64,000 bases of DNA from JAGOBP01 sp964550855 (GCA_964550855.1 CAZKBQ010000003.1:107334-171333), one strand, 5' to 3'; shown: positions 52,584-60,511, numbered from the stretch's first letter. Notes: generated by a model from the sequence alone, not told the origin. A program made the numbers and translations.

Positions 52584-52699
52584 GCGCTCCTCCACTATGC
52601 GCGCCAATCGGCGCCGTACCGGAAGCGAGGCTTCGACCGGAAGCCTGTGCAGGCCAGCGACCCGGCCGAAGCCTCGCGTCCTTGTTCCTTCACCACGTG

Positions 52700-52773
52700 C
52701 GCCCCCGGCGGGACTTGAACCCACAACCTGCGGATTAGAAGTCCGTCGCTCTGTCCAATTGAGCTACGGGGGC
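52700..52773 (-). tRNA. tRNA-Arg (anticodon TCT)
   Basis: The minus strand folds as a cloverleaf: acceptor GCCCCCG/CGGGGGC, D stem GCTC/GAGC, anticodon loop CTTCTAA with anticodon TCT (plus-strand 52737-52739), and T arm GTGGG-TTCAAGT-CCCGC. The discriminator base is G and the 3' CCA is not encoded. The top pair of the anticodon stem (27-43) is an A-C mismatch. It reads AGA and by wobble AGG codons. It lies 8 bp from the beta-grasp fusion gene. Confidence 0.96.
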
Positions 52774-52781
52774 AAAAGTTG

Positions 52782-53468
52782 TCAATCGGCCGGCAGCCGC
52801 GCCGCGCGCAGCACGCGCTCGAAGTCGCCCGCCGCCACAAATGCTCGAAACTGATCCAGATCGGCCAGCACCCGAGTGGACAGCGCGTTCACCACCCAGT
52901 TGTGCTGCAGCGGTGAAATGGTGACGACCGGCTTGCCGTGATGATACGCCTCCCACATCTCCAGCGCCGTGCCCATGCTGGCAGCTGGCACGTAGGCCAC
53001 CACCGCATCGGCGGCGCCCGCGGCCGCCGCCATGCCGATCAGCGTGGCGCGCGCGGCTTCCAGGTCATAGGCCACGCTGTTGGGATGCAGCTCCAGCGGA
53101 TCGATGATGTCCACCTGGGGCACGTGGGCGCGCAGCACCTCGCCGATAAAGCGGCGATAGTCCTGCGCGTCCAGATCGTTCTCACGGCGCGAGCCCTGCA
53201 TGATGCCGGCGATAAACACCCGCCACGGCGCACCGCCCACCACCGGCGGAAACAGCCGCACGCGGTCGCCGTCCTTTAGTGGGTGCGCCAGCTCGGTCGG
53301 CTCGTCGTTGAGGAACGCCGCATGTACCTTTTGCGGCGGAATGCCAAAATACTCGACCGCGCTCTGCACACTGGCCGGCTCGGCCAGCACGATGTCGAAC
53401 AGATCGACTTTCGATCCCTTGGGACGGTAATCGCGCAGGATGCCGTGCAATTTCACCGCGATCTTCAT
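52782..53468 (-). CDS. Ubiquitin-like (MoaD/ThiS-type) domain fused to a nucleoside 2-deoxyribosyltransferase-like domain
   Basis: 228 residues. Residues 1-80 look like a beta-grasp sulfur-carrier fold: KIAVKLHGILRDYRPKG, then FLNDEPTELAHPLKDGDRV and RLFPPVVGG, ending in the Gly-Gly typical of MoaD/ThiS but internal here. Residues 83-205 resemble the deoxyribosyltransferase/SLOG Rossmann-like fold: VFIAGIMQGSR, FIGEVLRAHVPQVDIIDPLEL, ADAVVAYVPAASMGTALEMWEAYHHGKPV (given in parts: VVAYVPAASMGTALEMW, AYHHGKPV). The Ser-Met-Gly-Thr-x2-Glu motif fits nucleotide binding with a catalytic Glu. The function is unknown. The gene lies between the two-gene unknown module and tRNA-Arg. Confidence 0.75.
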   Translation of the reverse strand: MKIAVKLHGILRDYRPKGSKVDLFDIVLAEPASVQSAVEYFGIPPQKVHAAFLNDEPTELAHPLKDGDRVRLFPPVVGGAPWRVFIAGIMQGSRRENDLDAQDYRRFIGEVLRAHVPQVDIIDPLELHPNSVAYDLEAARATLIGMAAAAGAADAVVAYVPAASMGTALEMWEAYHHGKPVVTISPLQHNWVVNALSTRVLADLDQFRAFVAAGDFERVLRAARLPAD

Positions 53469-53516
53469 GGGGCGTTCACCACCCGATCGAGCCGCGCGGC
53501 CCGCCGGTTAGTGCGG

Positions 53517-53951
53517 TCAAGCGGGGCGCAGACCCTGATAAACCTGCCGCCCGCCGATGGTCCGCAGGATCGTGTCGGGGTCACGGCTCAGACGCTGAGC
53601 CAGTTCGCGCGGCGTCAGCGGCTCGTTGTCGTTGGTCAAAAACACTCGAAAGGCCGCGTCGACGATGCTGGTGTGCTCGGTGATATAGTCGGGCTGCAGC
53701 GCGCAGTGTGTGTGCAGCAGCTGCACCAGCCCGTCGCGCCGCTTCACCTCGGCCGTCTGGGGATCAACCCAGTCAATCATGTCGGGCTCCAAGCTGCCAT
53801 CGCCCAGCTGCGTTCGATGCTCCGGGCACAGGTGACTGCGCATATACACCCGCAGATCGCGGCCGGCTTTGGTCCACCAGTCGTAGTCGATGTGAAAGGG
53901 CGTATCAAGTGTCGGGCGCAACGATCGCGCCGGTTTCAATCCAGTGTTCAT
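53517..53951 (-). CDS. Uncharacterised protein with winged-helix-like C-terminus
   Basis: 144 residues, not recognised. The N-terminal half has PFHIDYDWWTKAGRDLRVYM and CPEHR, and the middle has IDWVDPQTAEVKRRDGL and a second Cys in THCALQPDYI. The C-terminal 45 residues (TPRELAQRLSRDPDTILRTIGG then VYQGLRP) read like a winged helix. It lies 89 bp downstream of the gene at 54041, whose C-terminus has a similar module, so the two may form one system. Its promoter overlaps a hairpin (see 53974). Confidence 0.65.
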   Translation of the reverse strand: MNTGLKPARSLRPTLDTPFHIDYDWWTKAGRDLRVYMRSHLCPEHRTQLGDGSLEPDMIDWVDPQTAEVKRRDGLVQLLHTHCALQPDYITEHTSIVDAAFRVFLTNDNEPLTPRELAQRLSRDPDTILRTIGGRQVYQGLRPA

Positions 53952-53973
53952 AATGACAATCGACTCAAAACGA

Positions 53974-54013
53974 AATCGGCGGCACGCTTCACGTGAAGCC
54001 GCCGCCGATTATA
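53974..54013 (-). promoter_or_regulatory. Promoter embedded in a hairpin, with palindromic operator
   Basis: AATCGGCGGC (53974-53983) pairs with GCCGCCGATT (54001-54010), and minus-strand TTTCGTTTT follows, as in a terminator for the upstream gene at 54041. TATAAT (54008-54013, minus) overlaps one arm. A 14-bp perfect palindrome, GCTTCACGTGAAGC (53986-53999), lies at the predicted transcription start and could be an operator. Confidence 0.6.
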
Positions 54014-54040
54014 CCACGGTCAATCGCCGCATCGTCGGCG

Positions 54041-55612
54041 CTACGAGTAAGCCAGCCAGTAGCCGTCACCCAGCGCTCTGAAATCGGTCTGCTCCATCAA
54101 CGCGGCAAACAACGGGCCGGGCGGCGTGCGTTTGATCAGGTTGTAGGCGGCATACAGGGTGCGCGCGTGGACGTTGCCCTGCGGGCTGAGCTTGGCCAGC
54201 TCTGGCACCAGCTGCAACAACAGGTCATGCATGGACAGGCGGCGTTCTTCCACGTGTGACCAGATTTTGTCAGTGCCCTGATCGTCGTCCACCACCATAA
54301 TCATCTGTTCATCATAGTCGCACGGCACCTGATGCCGGACCACCTGAAAGGCCAACCGGCCGTCGTGCGGCGTTGCCACCCGCACCCAGTCGCGGCGTTG
54401 ACGATGGCCTTGCAGGTCCACCACCACCACGCCTGGCTCGTCGCCGCGGCGCAGCTGCACGTAGGCGCCGGCCGGCACTTCGTTGGCCTGATACCATTCG
54501 TCAAGGCCAAAGGCGTAATGCCGCTCGCGCACCACCCAGCCCGGCCAGCGCCGACCCGAGCGCGCATCCTCAAACATGAAGCGGATGCGATGCGTGCGAC
54601 CGGTGGGGAACAGCTGCCCGATGGTGGGCGACAGCGGCACCGTGCCGCTGCGTCGATGTGGATAAGTCAGGGTGAAGGTGATTTCCTCGATGCCTTCATT
54701 GGCCGGCGGCAGCTGCGACCATTCGTCGTCGATGGACTGTTCGATGCGCAGCAAATCGGGCGTCAGCAGATCGCGGCGGTAGTCCGCGGGGGTGTACTTC
54801 AACCGATCGGGCGTCTTGATGACATTGGCCGGTTCCAGCCGCACCAGATACCACAGCACCTCGCCCGCCGGCCCCACCTCGTCAAAGCGCTCGTCAGAGT
54901 AGAGCGCGTAGTTCAGTGAAAACACCTGCAAATTAGGGTTGATCTCGCGGGGCAGGCCCAGCTCCGGCAGGATGGCGGCCGTGGAGAGCGGACCGCCGTT
55001 GTTCATGTCCAGAATCGCTTCGGCGATGTTGAGCTGCCCCACGTTCACGTCAGCGATCAAACCGCGCGGGAACCACTTGCCCGCCAGCCAGACAAAATCG
55101 GCGCTGGCCTGCAGCAGCGCGCGCAGCCGTGGCACAAACAGCCCGCTCACGCGGGCGTGCAACTCATCGGGCGTGACCACTGCCTCATCTGGCGACAGAA
55201 TGGCCGCGTCCTCGTTGAGACGGTGCTCGTCGCCAAATTCGGCGGCGAACTCGCGCATCTCGCCGCCTTCCAATTCCACTTCGATCACTTTGAACGGCTG
55301 ATAGTCCGGACTGCGGCCGGGGCGCACACCGCGCACCTGGCCCACCGCAAATTCCAGCGCGGGGAACACCACCTGCTCGCCGATCTGAAACGAGCGCTTG
55401 GGTTGATACAACGTGCCCTGCGCCTGCCGTTTACGGCGGATGGCGGCTTCTTCGCGCTCAACGCGATAGCGAATCAGCGCCTGCGCCAGTTCATCCGTGC
55501 TGCGCGGCTGTTCGTCTTCCACAAACAGGTTGAGCAGATACTCGCGATCGTCGGCGGTGAGGGAAAAAGCTTCGCCCCAGTAGTCCGGGGACTGTGTTGC
55601 GCGGGCAGTCAC
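54041..55612 (-). CDS. Uncharacterised multidomain protein, SH3-like barrel plus two winged-helix-like modules
   Basis: 523 residues, no family recognised. Residues 45-130 suggest an SH3-like barrel (FQIGEQVVFPALEFAVGQV, PFKVIEVELEGGEM). Residues 155-260 recall the HARE-HTH/RpoE-delta winged helix: NIAEAILDMNNGGPLSTAAIL, then VFSLNYALYSDERFDEVG. Residues 455-523 are a second such module ending FRALGDGYWLAYS. A middle region is beta-rich. The architecture suggests DNA or RNA binding in the cytoplasm. GTG start with AGGAGAT upstream; TATAAT at 55656-55661. Confidence 0.68.
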   Translation of the reverse strand: MTARATQSPDYWGEAFSLTADDREYLLNLFVEDEQPRSTDELAQALIRYRVEREEAAIRRKRQAQGTLYQPKRSFQIGEQVVFPALEFAVGQVRGVRPGRSPDYQPFKVIEVELEGGEMREFAAEFGDEHRLNEDAAILSPDEAVVTPDELHARVSGLFVPRLRALLQASADFVWLAGKWFPRGLIADVNVGQLNIAEAILDMNNGGPLSTAAILPELGLPREINPNLQVFSLNYALYSDERFDEVGPAGEVLWYLVRLEPANVIKTPDRLKYTPADYRRDLLTPDLLRIEQSIDDEWSQLPPANEGIEEITFTLTYPHRRSGTVPLSPTIGQLFPTGRTHRIRFMFEDARSGRRWPGWVVRERHYAFGLDEWYQANEVPAGAYVQLRRGDEPGVVVVDLQGHRQRRDWVRVATPHDGRLAFQVVRHQVPCDYDEQMIMVVDDDQGTDKIWSHVEERRLSMHDLLLQLVPELAKLSPQGNVHARTLYAAYNLIKRTPPGPLFAALMEQTDFRALGDGYWLAYS

Positions 55613-55688
55613 TGAACACTATCTCCTGCTGAATGCACAATGGATAACGAGCGGGATTATACCACAGGTTCCGCGCGCCGCGCCCGGA

Positions 55689-56528
55689 TCAATAGCCCCA
55701 ATCGCGCAGATAATTGAAATCGACGCCGACCGTGCGGTGGCTGAGCTTGGCGATGACCGGGCCGCGCCGCTTGAAATGCGAGGTGCGGACCATGCGCCAC
55801 ACCCGATCGACATACGCCCGCTCGAAGCCCGCTTCGACGCATTCGTCCGGCGAATAGCGCTGATCGATCAGCAGATACAGCAGCTGATCGACCTCGGCGT
55901 AAGTCAGCCCCATTTCATTTTCGTCAGTTTGGCCACTCCACAGATCAGCCGAGGGCGGCTTGTCGATGATGGGCTGCGGCACGCCCAGGGCGCGCGACAA
56001 CTGGCGGACTTGCGTCTTGTACAGATCGCCCAGCGGGTTCAGCGCCGACGCCATGTCGCCATACAGCGTGCCGTAGCCCAGCAGCAGCTCGGTCTTGTTG
56101 CTGGTGCCGATCACCAGGCCGCGATGCTGCGCCGAGCGGTCGTACAGCACGATCATGCGCGCCCGCGCCATCAGATTGCCCCGGCGCTTCTCGTCGATGC
56201 CGGGCGTCCGCGCAATGAGCGGCTCGACCATGTCGGTGATGTCCACGGTCTCGCTGTTGACGCCCAGCGCCTCGATGACCAGCTGCGCGTGATCCAGGCT
56301 GTCCTGCGACGACGTGCGATACGGCAGCCGCACGGCATAGACGTTGTGCGCCCCGATCGCCTGCGCCGTCAAATAACAGGCCAGCGCTGAATCGATGCCG
56401 CCGGACAGGCCGATGACGGCGTGCTCGATGCCCACTTTGCGGATCTCATCGCGCAGAAAGGTCTTGAGCACGGTGCGCGCCAGATCAGGATTGATGCTGA
56501 GTTTGTTGGAATAGTCGGGATGAGCCAT
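55689..56528 (-). CDS. nadE: NAD+ synthase (synthetase domain only)
   Basis: 279 residues, the length of ammonia-type NadE. PP-loop VIGLSGGIDSALACYL (about 38-53), GTSNKTELLLGYGTLYGD (about 150-167) and KPPSADLWSGQTDENEMG (about 203-220) are typical. It adenylates nicotinate adenine dinucleotide and amidates it to NAD+. The next upstream gene (56560) encodes a free-standing nitrilase-type amidase, so glutamine-derived ammonia may come from that partner. The two are 31 bp apart and co-oriented. Confidence 0.95.
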   Translation of the reverse strand: MAHPDYSNKLSINPDLARTVLKTFLRDEIRKVGIEHAVIGLSGGIDSALACYLTAQAIGAHNVYAVRLPYRTSSQDSLDHAQLVIEALGVNSETVDITDMVEPLIARTPGIDEKRRGNLMARARMIVLYDRSAQHRGLVIGTSNKTELLLGYGTLYGDMASALNPLGDLYKTQVRQLSRALGVPQPIIDKPPSADLWSGQTDENEMGLTYAEVDQLLYLLIDQRYSPDECVEAGFERAYVDRVWRMVRTSHFKRRGPVIAKLSHRTVGVDFNYLRDWGY

Positions 56529-56559
56529 GGGCTGGGTTGTCCAATCGCGGCGGGTGCCG

Positions 56560-57408
56560 TCAATGTCCCGTCATGCGCTGCAGTTCACGCAGGGTCAGTT
56601 CCGGGCGCTCGTCGCGCAGCAACGGGATACGCTTGCGCGTGCGCCGGATGTCGGCCAGATCGATCGATGCGACGGTGAGCGATTCCTCGAAGTAGGGGGC
56701 CTGCACCACCAGCTCGCCGTCGGGCGCAAAGATGGTGGAGCCGCCCCAGAAGTTCATGCCGTCTTCAAAACCCACGCGGTTGGAGTGCACCACGAAGCTG
56801 CCAAACAGCGCCGCGTAAGACTTGTTGACCGTCTCTACAAAGCGCGACGAATCCAGCCGGTCGTCCAGGCCCAGGCCGCGCCCCGGACTGGCCGAGGTCA
56901 ACAGCATCACGTCGGCGCCGTCCAGCCACGCCAGGTACGGCGGGCTGACGTGCCAGAAATCCTCGCAGATCAAAATCGCCATGCGGCCAAACCGCGTGTC
57001 AAACGCGCGCACACTGTCACCCAGATCAAAATAGCGGCCTTCATCAAAAAGGCCGTAGGTGGGCAGATACACTTTGCGATGCACGTGCACGATCTTGCCC
57101 TGCGACAGATACGCGCCCGCCGTGAAAAAGCGGCTGCGCTCGTCCACTTCCGCAAAGCCCACCACCAGATCAAGACGGCGGCTCGCTTCCAGCATGGAGC
57201 TCATCAGCGGATCAGACGGCGCGGCCTGATGCGCCACTTCCGACATGGCGTCCTGCAGCGTGTAACCGGTGAGCGACAGCTCAGGGAAAACCAGCAGATC
57301 GACGTTTTGCCGGGCCGCGCGCTCCACGAACGACAGGTGCAGCTCGCAGTTAAAGCGCACGTCGGCCAGCTTGGGGCTGATTTGGGCGAGGCCGATGTTG
57401 ATCTTCAT
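56560..57408 (-). CDS. Nitrilase-superfamily amidase, probable glutaminase partner of NadE
   Basis: 282 residues. The catalytic triad of carbon-nitrogen hydrolases is visible: Glu43 (VFPELSLTGY), Lys113 (HVHRKVYLPTYG) and Cys149 (ILICEDFWH). LPTYGLFDEGRYF and ICEDFWH match the glutaminase domain of glutamine-dependent NAD synthetases. Here that domain is separate rather than fused. It would release ammonia from glutamine for NadE. ATG start in the usual family position MKINIGLAQ. Confidence 0.93.
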   Translation of the reverse strand: MKINIGLAQISPKLADVRFNCELHLSFVERAARQNVDLLVFPELSLTGYTLQDAMSEVAHQAAPSDPLMSSMLEASRRLDLVVGFAEVDERSRFFTAGAYLSQGKIVHVHRKVYLPTYGLFDEGRYFDLGDSVRAFDTRFGRMAILICEDFWHVSPPYLAWLDGADVMLLTSASPGRGLGLDDRLDSSRFVETVNKSYAALFGSFVVHSNRVGFEDGMNFWGGSTIFAPDGELVVQAPYFEESLTVASIDLADIRRTRKRIPLLRDERPELTLRELQRMTGH

Positions 57409-57466
57409 GGGCAGAGTCCGTGACCGACTGATTTCGTGTACAGATTACACTAACGAGAGTTTATCC

Positions 57467-58252
57467 TCAACTCGATGGCTTGTCAAGGGGCGAGCGCGCC
57501 CGGCGGCAGATCGCCAGCCCGATCGCGCCGATCAGCCCGAAGGTCAAATCCAACCACTGGTCGAGCCGCCAGCCGGCCAGCAGCGGCGCCGCATCGCCGC
57601 GCGTCCAGCCGATGAGCCAGGCCCCCGCGCTATAAGTGGAAATGAATAGCCAGAACCGTGTCCCCGCGGGCCAGGGGCGCGATCGGGTCAGCCACAACCC
57701 CAGAAAAACCGCCGCGCTCCAGCCGACCCCCAGCCACTGACTGGGCCAGCGCGGATTGATCGTGCCGTAAATATCGGGCGCATCGATGTTGAGGAAGAAA
57801 AACGTTTCGCCGGGGAACAACTCACGGCCATAGGCGCACGCCGACAGGTGACAGCCCGCCCAACCGAAGGCGGCGCCCAGCGGCGCGCCAATCGCCAGCA
57901 GGTCGAGCAGGGCCGCCGGGGGCGGCTGCGCCGATCGGTGTGCCATGAGCCACGCGCCGAGGGTGCCCGCTGCAAGGCCGGCCGGCCAGCTCAAGCCACC
58001 CTGCCAAATCTGCAGCACCTCGCCAAGGTGGTCTTTGAAGTACGCCCAGTTGATGGCCGCATATCCCAGGCGCGCGCCGATCACGCCGATGGTGATGGCG
58101 GCCAGCACCGCGTCGAGCCAGAGCGCCGATCGAATCTGCCGTCGCCGCGCCTCAAGCGCGATGACGCCGACGGCCGCGAGCAGGCCCAGACTCATCAGCG
58201 CCGCATAGGAGCCGACCACCCAACTGCCGCTCTGCCACAAGATCGGTTGCAT
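57467..58252 (-). CDS. Lgt-like membrane protein with altered active-site motif
   Basis: 261 residues with about seven hydrophobic segments. It aligns by eye with Lgt at 21375: GARLGYAAINW for GARLYHVLS, and IWQGGLSWPAGLAAG for IWNGGLGIFGAVFAGG. The Lgt signature GRxGNFxNxE is replaced by GWAGCHLSACAYGRE, losing the catalytic Arg and Asn. The GCxxxxCAYG form occurs in a separate uncharacterised Lgt-related group. Activity on prelipoproteins is doubtful. TATACT at 58259-58264 lies 6 bp before the ATG, so the mRNA is probably leaderless. Confidence 0.8.
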   Translation of the reverse strand: MQPILWQSGSWVVGSYAALMSLGLLAAVGVIALEARRRQIRSALWLDAVLAAITIGVIGARLGYAAINWAYFKDHLGEVLQIWQGGLSWPAGLAAGTLGAWLMAHRSAQPPPAALLDLLAIGAPLGAAFGWAGCHLSACAYGRELFPGETFFFLNIDAPDIYGTINPRWPSQWLGVGWSAAVFLGLWLTRSRPWPAGTRFWLFISTYSAGAWLIGWTRGDAAPLLAGWRLDQWLDLTFGLIGAIGLAICRRARSPLDKPSS

Positions 58253-58258
58253 GCGCGC

Positions 58259-58264
58259 AGTATA
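58259..58264 (-). promoter_or_regulatory. -10 of the Lgt-like gene, leaderless
   Basis: Minus-strand TATACT is followed by GCGCGC and then the ATG. Confidence 0.5.
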
Positions 58265-58282
58265 TCACATCCCCCGCGCGGA

Positions 58283-58311
58283 TTGACGCCGCTTCGGCGC
58301 TCGGTTATACT
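58283..58311 (+). promoter_or_regulatory. Promoter of the solute-binding lipoprotein gene
   Basis: TTGACG (58283-58288) and TATACT (58306-58311) with 17 bp between; the discriminator is CGGCGC. Confidence 0.7.
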
Positions 58312-58339
58312 CGGCGCACTTTGGCAATGGGATGAAGGG

Positions 58340-59647
58340 ATGAAACGCATTGTTTATCAAAGTTTAAGATTGGTCATTATCGCCGGACTGCTGGCGGCCT
58401 GCTCAGTCCCGGCCGCTCAATCGGCGGCCACTGAGCCTGCCCGGCCGGAAGGGCAAGAGGTGATCGTCTGGCATCCTTACGCGGGCGCGGAACGCGACGC
58501 GCTGCTGCAGCAGATCGACAACTTCAACGCGGTGAATCCGTGGCACATTGTGGTGGTGCCCGAATATCACGGCAACAGCGCGCAGCTGGGCCGTGACCTG
58601 ACTGCCGGCGTCGACACCGGCGCGCTGCCCGATCTGGTGATTCGCAGGCCGGCCGATGTGTGGAGCCTGGGCGCGGCCGTGGTGCCCATGCAGACTTACG
58701 CGGACGACGAGCACTTTGGCCTGACGACGGATGACCTCAACGACCTGTTCCCCGCCATGCTGGACATCGCGCGCGATCCCAAGCTCAAGACGCTGATCGG
58801 GCTGCCGTTGGGCGGCGAGGGTGTGGTGCTGGTGACCAACAACGATCGGCTGGCTGCGCAGAACTACTTAACCCCGCCCAACTCGTGGCCGCTGTTCCGC
58901 GAGGTGTGCCAGAACATCACCCGTGACACCACCGGCGACCAGCAGCCCGACGTGTATGGGTTTGGCTTCAATCCGCGGGCGGATTTTGCCACGGCCTGGC
59001 TGAACAGCCGCGGCGGATCGATCCTGACGGACGACGGCACGCGCACCTCGTTCAACGCGCCGGAAGGCGTAAACACGCTGCGCACGTTGCAGGAGACGGC
59101 GGCCAGCGGCTGCTTCTTCCGCACCAACGATGCCGACGCCGTGCGCGATTTTGCGCGCGGCAAGGTGGGCATGATCTTCGCCACCACCACGCAGCTGCCG
59201 GAGATCTTCACCGCAGTCGAGGCGCGCGGCGGCTTTCGCTGGAGCGCGGCGCCGGTGCCGTATGGCCGCCGCGACCCCACATTGACGATTACCGGCCCGG
59301 CCTGGTTCTTACTGCGCGGTACGCCGTCGCGGCAATTGGCCGCCTGGTTGTTTGTCCGCTGGTTTTCGGAAACGCCGCAGACCGTGCGCTGGTCGCAGTT
59401 GACGGGCCTGCTGCCGCTGCGCAAATCGGCGGCGCAGGGCCTGGCCGCGGAACTGTCGCTGAACGCGGGTCTGAAAGTGGCATTTGATTTGTTGTCGGTG
59501 GCGCGCGCCCAGCCCGACATTCCGCAATGGGACAGCGTGGCCGAATTGCTGGTGCATGCCGTCAACGCCGCAGTGGACGGCAATGATCCCGAGCGCCTGT
59601 TGAACGAAGCGGCGCAGGTGGCCGACGGCCTGTTGAGCCAACCCTGA
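58340..59647 (+). CDS. Family 1 extracellular solute-binding lipoprotein (sugar ABC transporter)
   Basis: 435 residues. The lipoprotein signal ends in GLLAACS (Cys about 20). The mature part has the family 1 pattern: EVIVWHPYAGAERDALLQQ, FNAVNPWHIVVVPEY, GIPLG-like GLPLGGEGVVLVTNN (about 155-170), FNPRADFATAWLNSRGG and the late TGLLPLRKSA. It captures sugars or oligosaccharides outside the membrane for an ABC importer. No permease or ATPase gene is adjacent, so partners must be elsewhere. It is divergent from the Lgt-like gene. Confidence 0.92.
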   Translation: MKRIVYQSLRLVIIAGLLAACSVPAAQSAATEPARPEGQEVIVWHPYAGAERDALLQQIDNFNAVNPWHIVVVPEYHGNSAQLGRDLTAGVDTGALPDLVIRRPADVWSLGAAVVPMQTYADDEHFGLTTDDLNDLFPAMLDIARDPKLKTLIGLPLGGEGVVLVTNNDRLAAQNYLTPPNSWPLFREVCQNITRDTTGDQQPDVYGFGFNPRADFATAWLNSRGGSILTDDGTRTSFNAPEGVNTLRTLQETAASGCFFRTNDADAVRDFARGKVGMIFATTTQLPEIFTAVEARGGFRWSAAPVPYGRRDPTLTITGPAWFLLRGTPSRQLAAWLFVRWFSETPQTVRWSQLTGLLPLRKSAAQGLAAELSLNAGLKVAFDLLSVARAQPDIPQWDSVAELLVHAVNAAVDGNDPERLLNEAAQVADGLLSQP

Positions 59648-59673
59648 TTCTGGCGCGAGAGGATGGGAGAGTG

Positions 59674-60438
59674 ATGACCGAATTGCTGGACTTTACGGTG
59701 CAGCTGGCCCGATCGGCGGGCGGCATTCTGCGCGACAAATATCTGCAGCCGCGCGAGATTCACGCCAAAGGCTGGCGCGATTTTTACACCGATGCTGATC
59801 TGGCCGCGCAGGCCGCGATCGTCGATCGGATCCGATCGAGAGAACCACAGGCCGCAATCCTGGCTGAAGAGAATATCCAGCCACCCGAGGATGCCACCGC
59901 GTTCTGGGTGATCGATCCGCTCGACGGCACGACGAATTATTCGCGGCATATTCCGGTGTTCAGCACGTCGATTGCGCTGGTGTGCGACAGACGGCCTGTC
60001 CTTGGCGTGATCTACGATCCGCTGAGCGATGATCTGTTCGCCGCCGAGGCCGGTCGGGGCGCGACGCTGAACGGCCGGCCCATCCATGTTTCGGCGGCGA
60101 GCGACATTGGCGAGGCGATCATCGGCCTGGATTGGGGCCGGGGCGAGGCGGCCCGCCGGCGCGAGCTGATGTGGTTGCAGCGCGCGGGCGTGCAGAGCCG
60201 CACCATTCGCGCCGTCGGATCGGCGGCACTGGGGATGTGCTATCTGGCTGCCGGCTGGATCGATGTGTATTATCACGGCGCGCTGATGCCGTGGGATGGC
60301 GCGGCGGGGCAGATCATCATCGAAGAAGCGGGCGGGCAGCTGTTGAATCATCACGGCCAGCCGTGGAACTACGTGGAGCCGGATTGCATCGCCTGCGGGC
60401 CGGGGCTGATCTCATGGGCGTTGGCCTCGCTGGCCTGA
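59674..60438 (+). CDS. Inositol monophosphatase family protein
   Basis: 254 residues. The Li-sensitive, Mg-dependent phosphatase motifs are present: ILAEENIQ (about 65-72), VIDPLDGTTNYSRHIPVF (about 83-100, metal ligands) and MPWDGAAGQIIIEEAGG (about 206-222). Members hydrolyse inositol phosphate, fructose-1,6-bisphosphate, histidinol phosphate or PAP; PAP phosphatase would fit the sat-cysC genes but cannot be shown here. GGGAGA lies before the ATG at 59674. Confidence 0.92.
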   Translation: MTELLDFTVQLARSAGGILRDKYLQPREIHAKGWRDFYTDADLAAQAAIVDRIRSREPQAAILAEENIQPPEDATAFWVIDPLDGTTNYSRHIPVFSTSIALVCDRRPVLGVIYDPLSDDLFAAEAGRGATLNGRPIHVSAASDIGEAIIGLDWGRGEAARRRELMWLQRAGVQSRTIRAVGSAALGMCYLAAGWIDVYYHGALMPWDGAAGQIIIEEAGGQLLNHHGQPWNYVEPDCIACGPGLISWALASLA

Positions 60439-60469
60439 CGTTCTTTTCGCCAACTTCCGCATCCGGTGC

Positions 60470-60492
60470 TATACTGATTGTGTCGTGACACA
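60470..60492 (+). promoter_or_regulatory. -10 of mscL and adjoining palindrome
   Basis: TATACT (60470-60475) is followed by TGTGTC-GT-GACACA (60479-60492), a perfect 14-bp inverted repeat at the predicted transcription start. Confidence 0.5.
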
Positions 60493-60511
60493 TCTGATGC
60501 GGAGGCCGCTC

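Noticed and set aside
52700..52773. tRNA-Arg as an integration site for a mobile element
   Set aside because: No integrase and no direct repeat of the tRNA 3' end was seen on either side.
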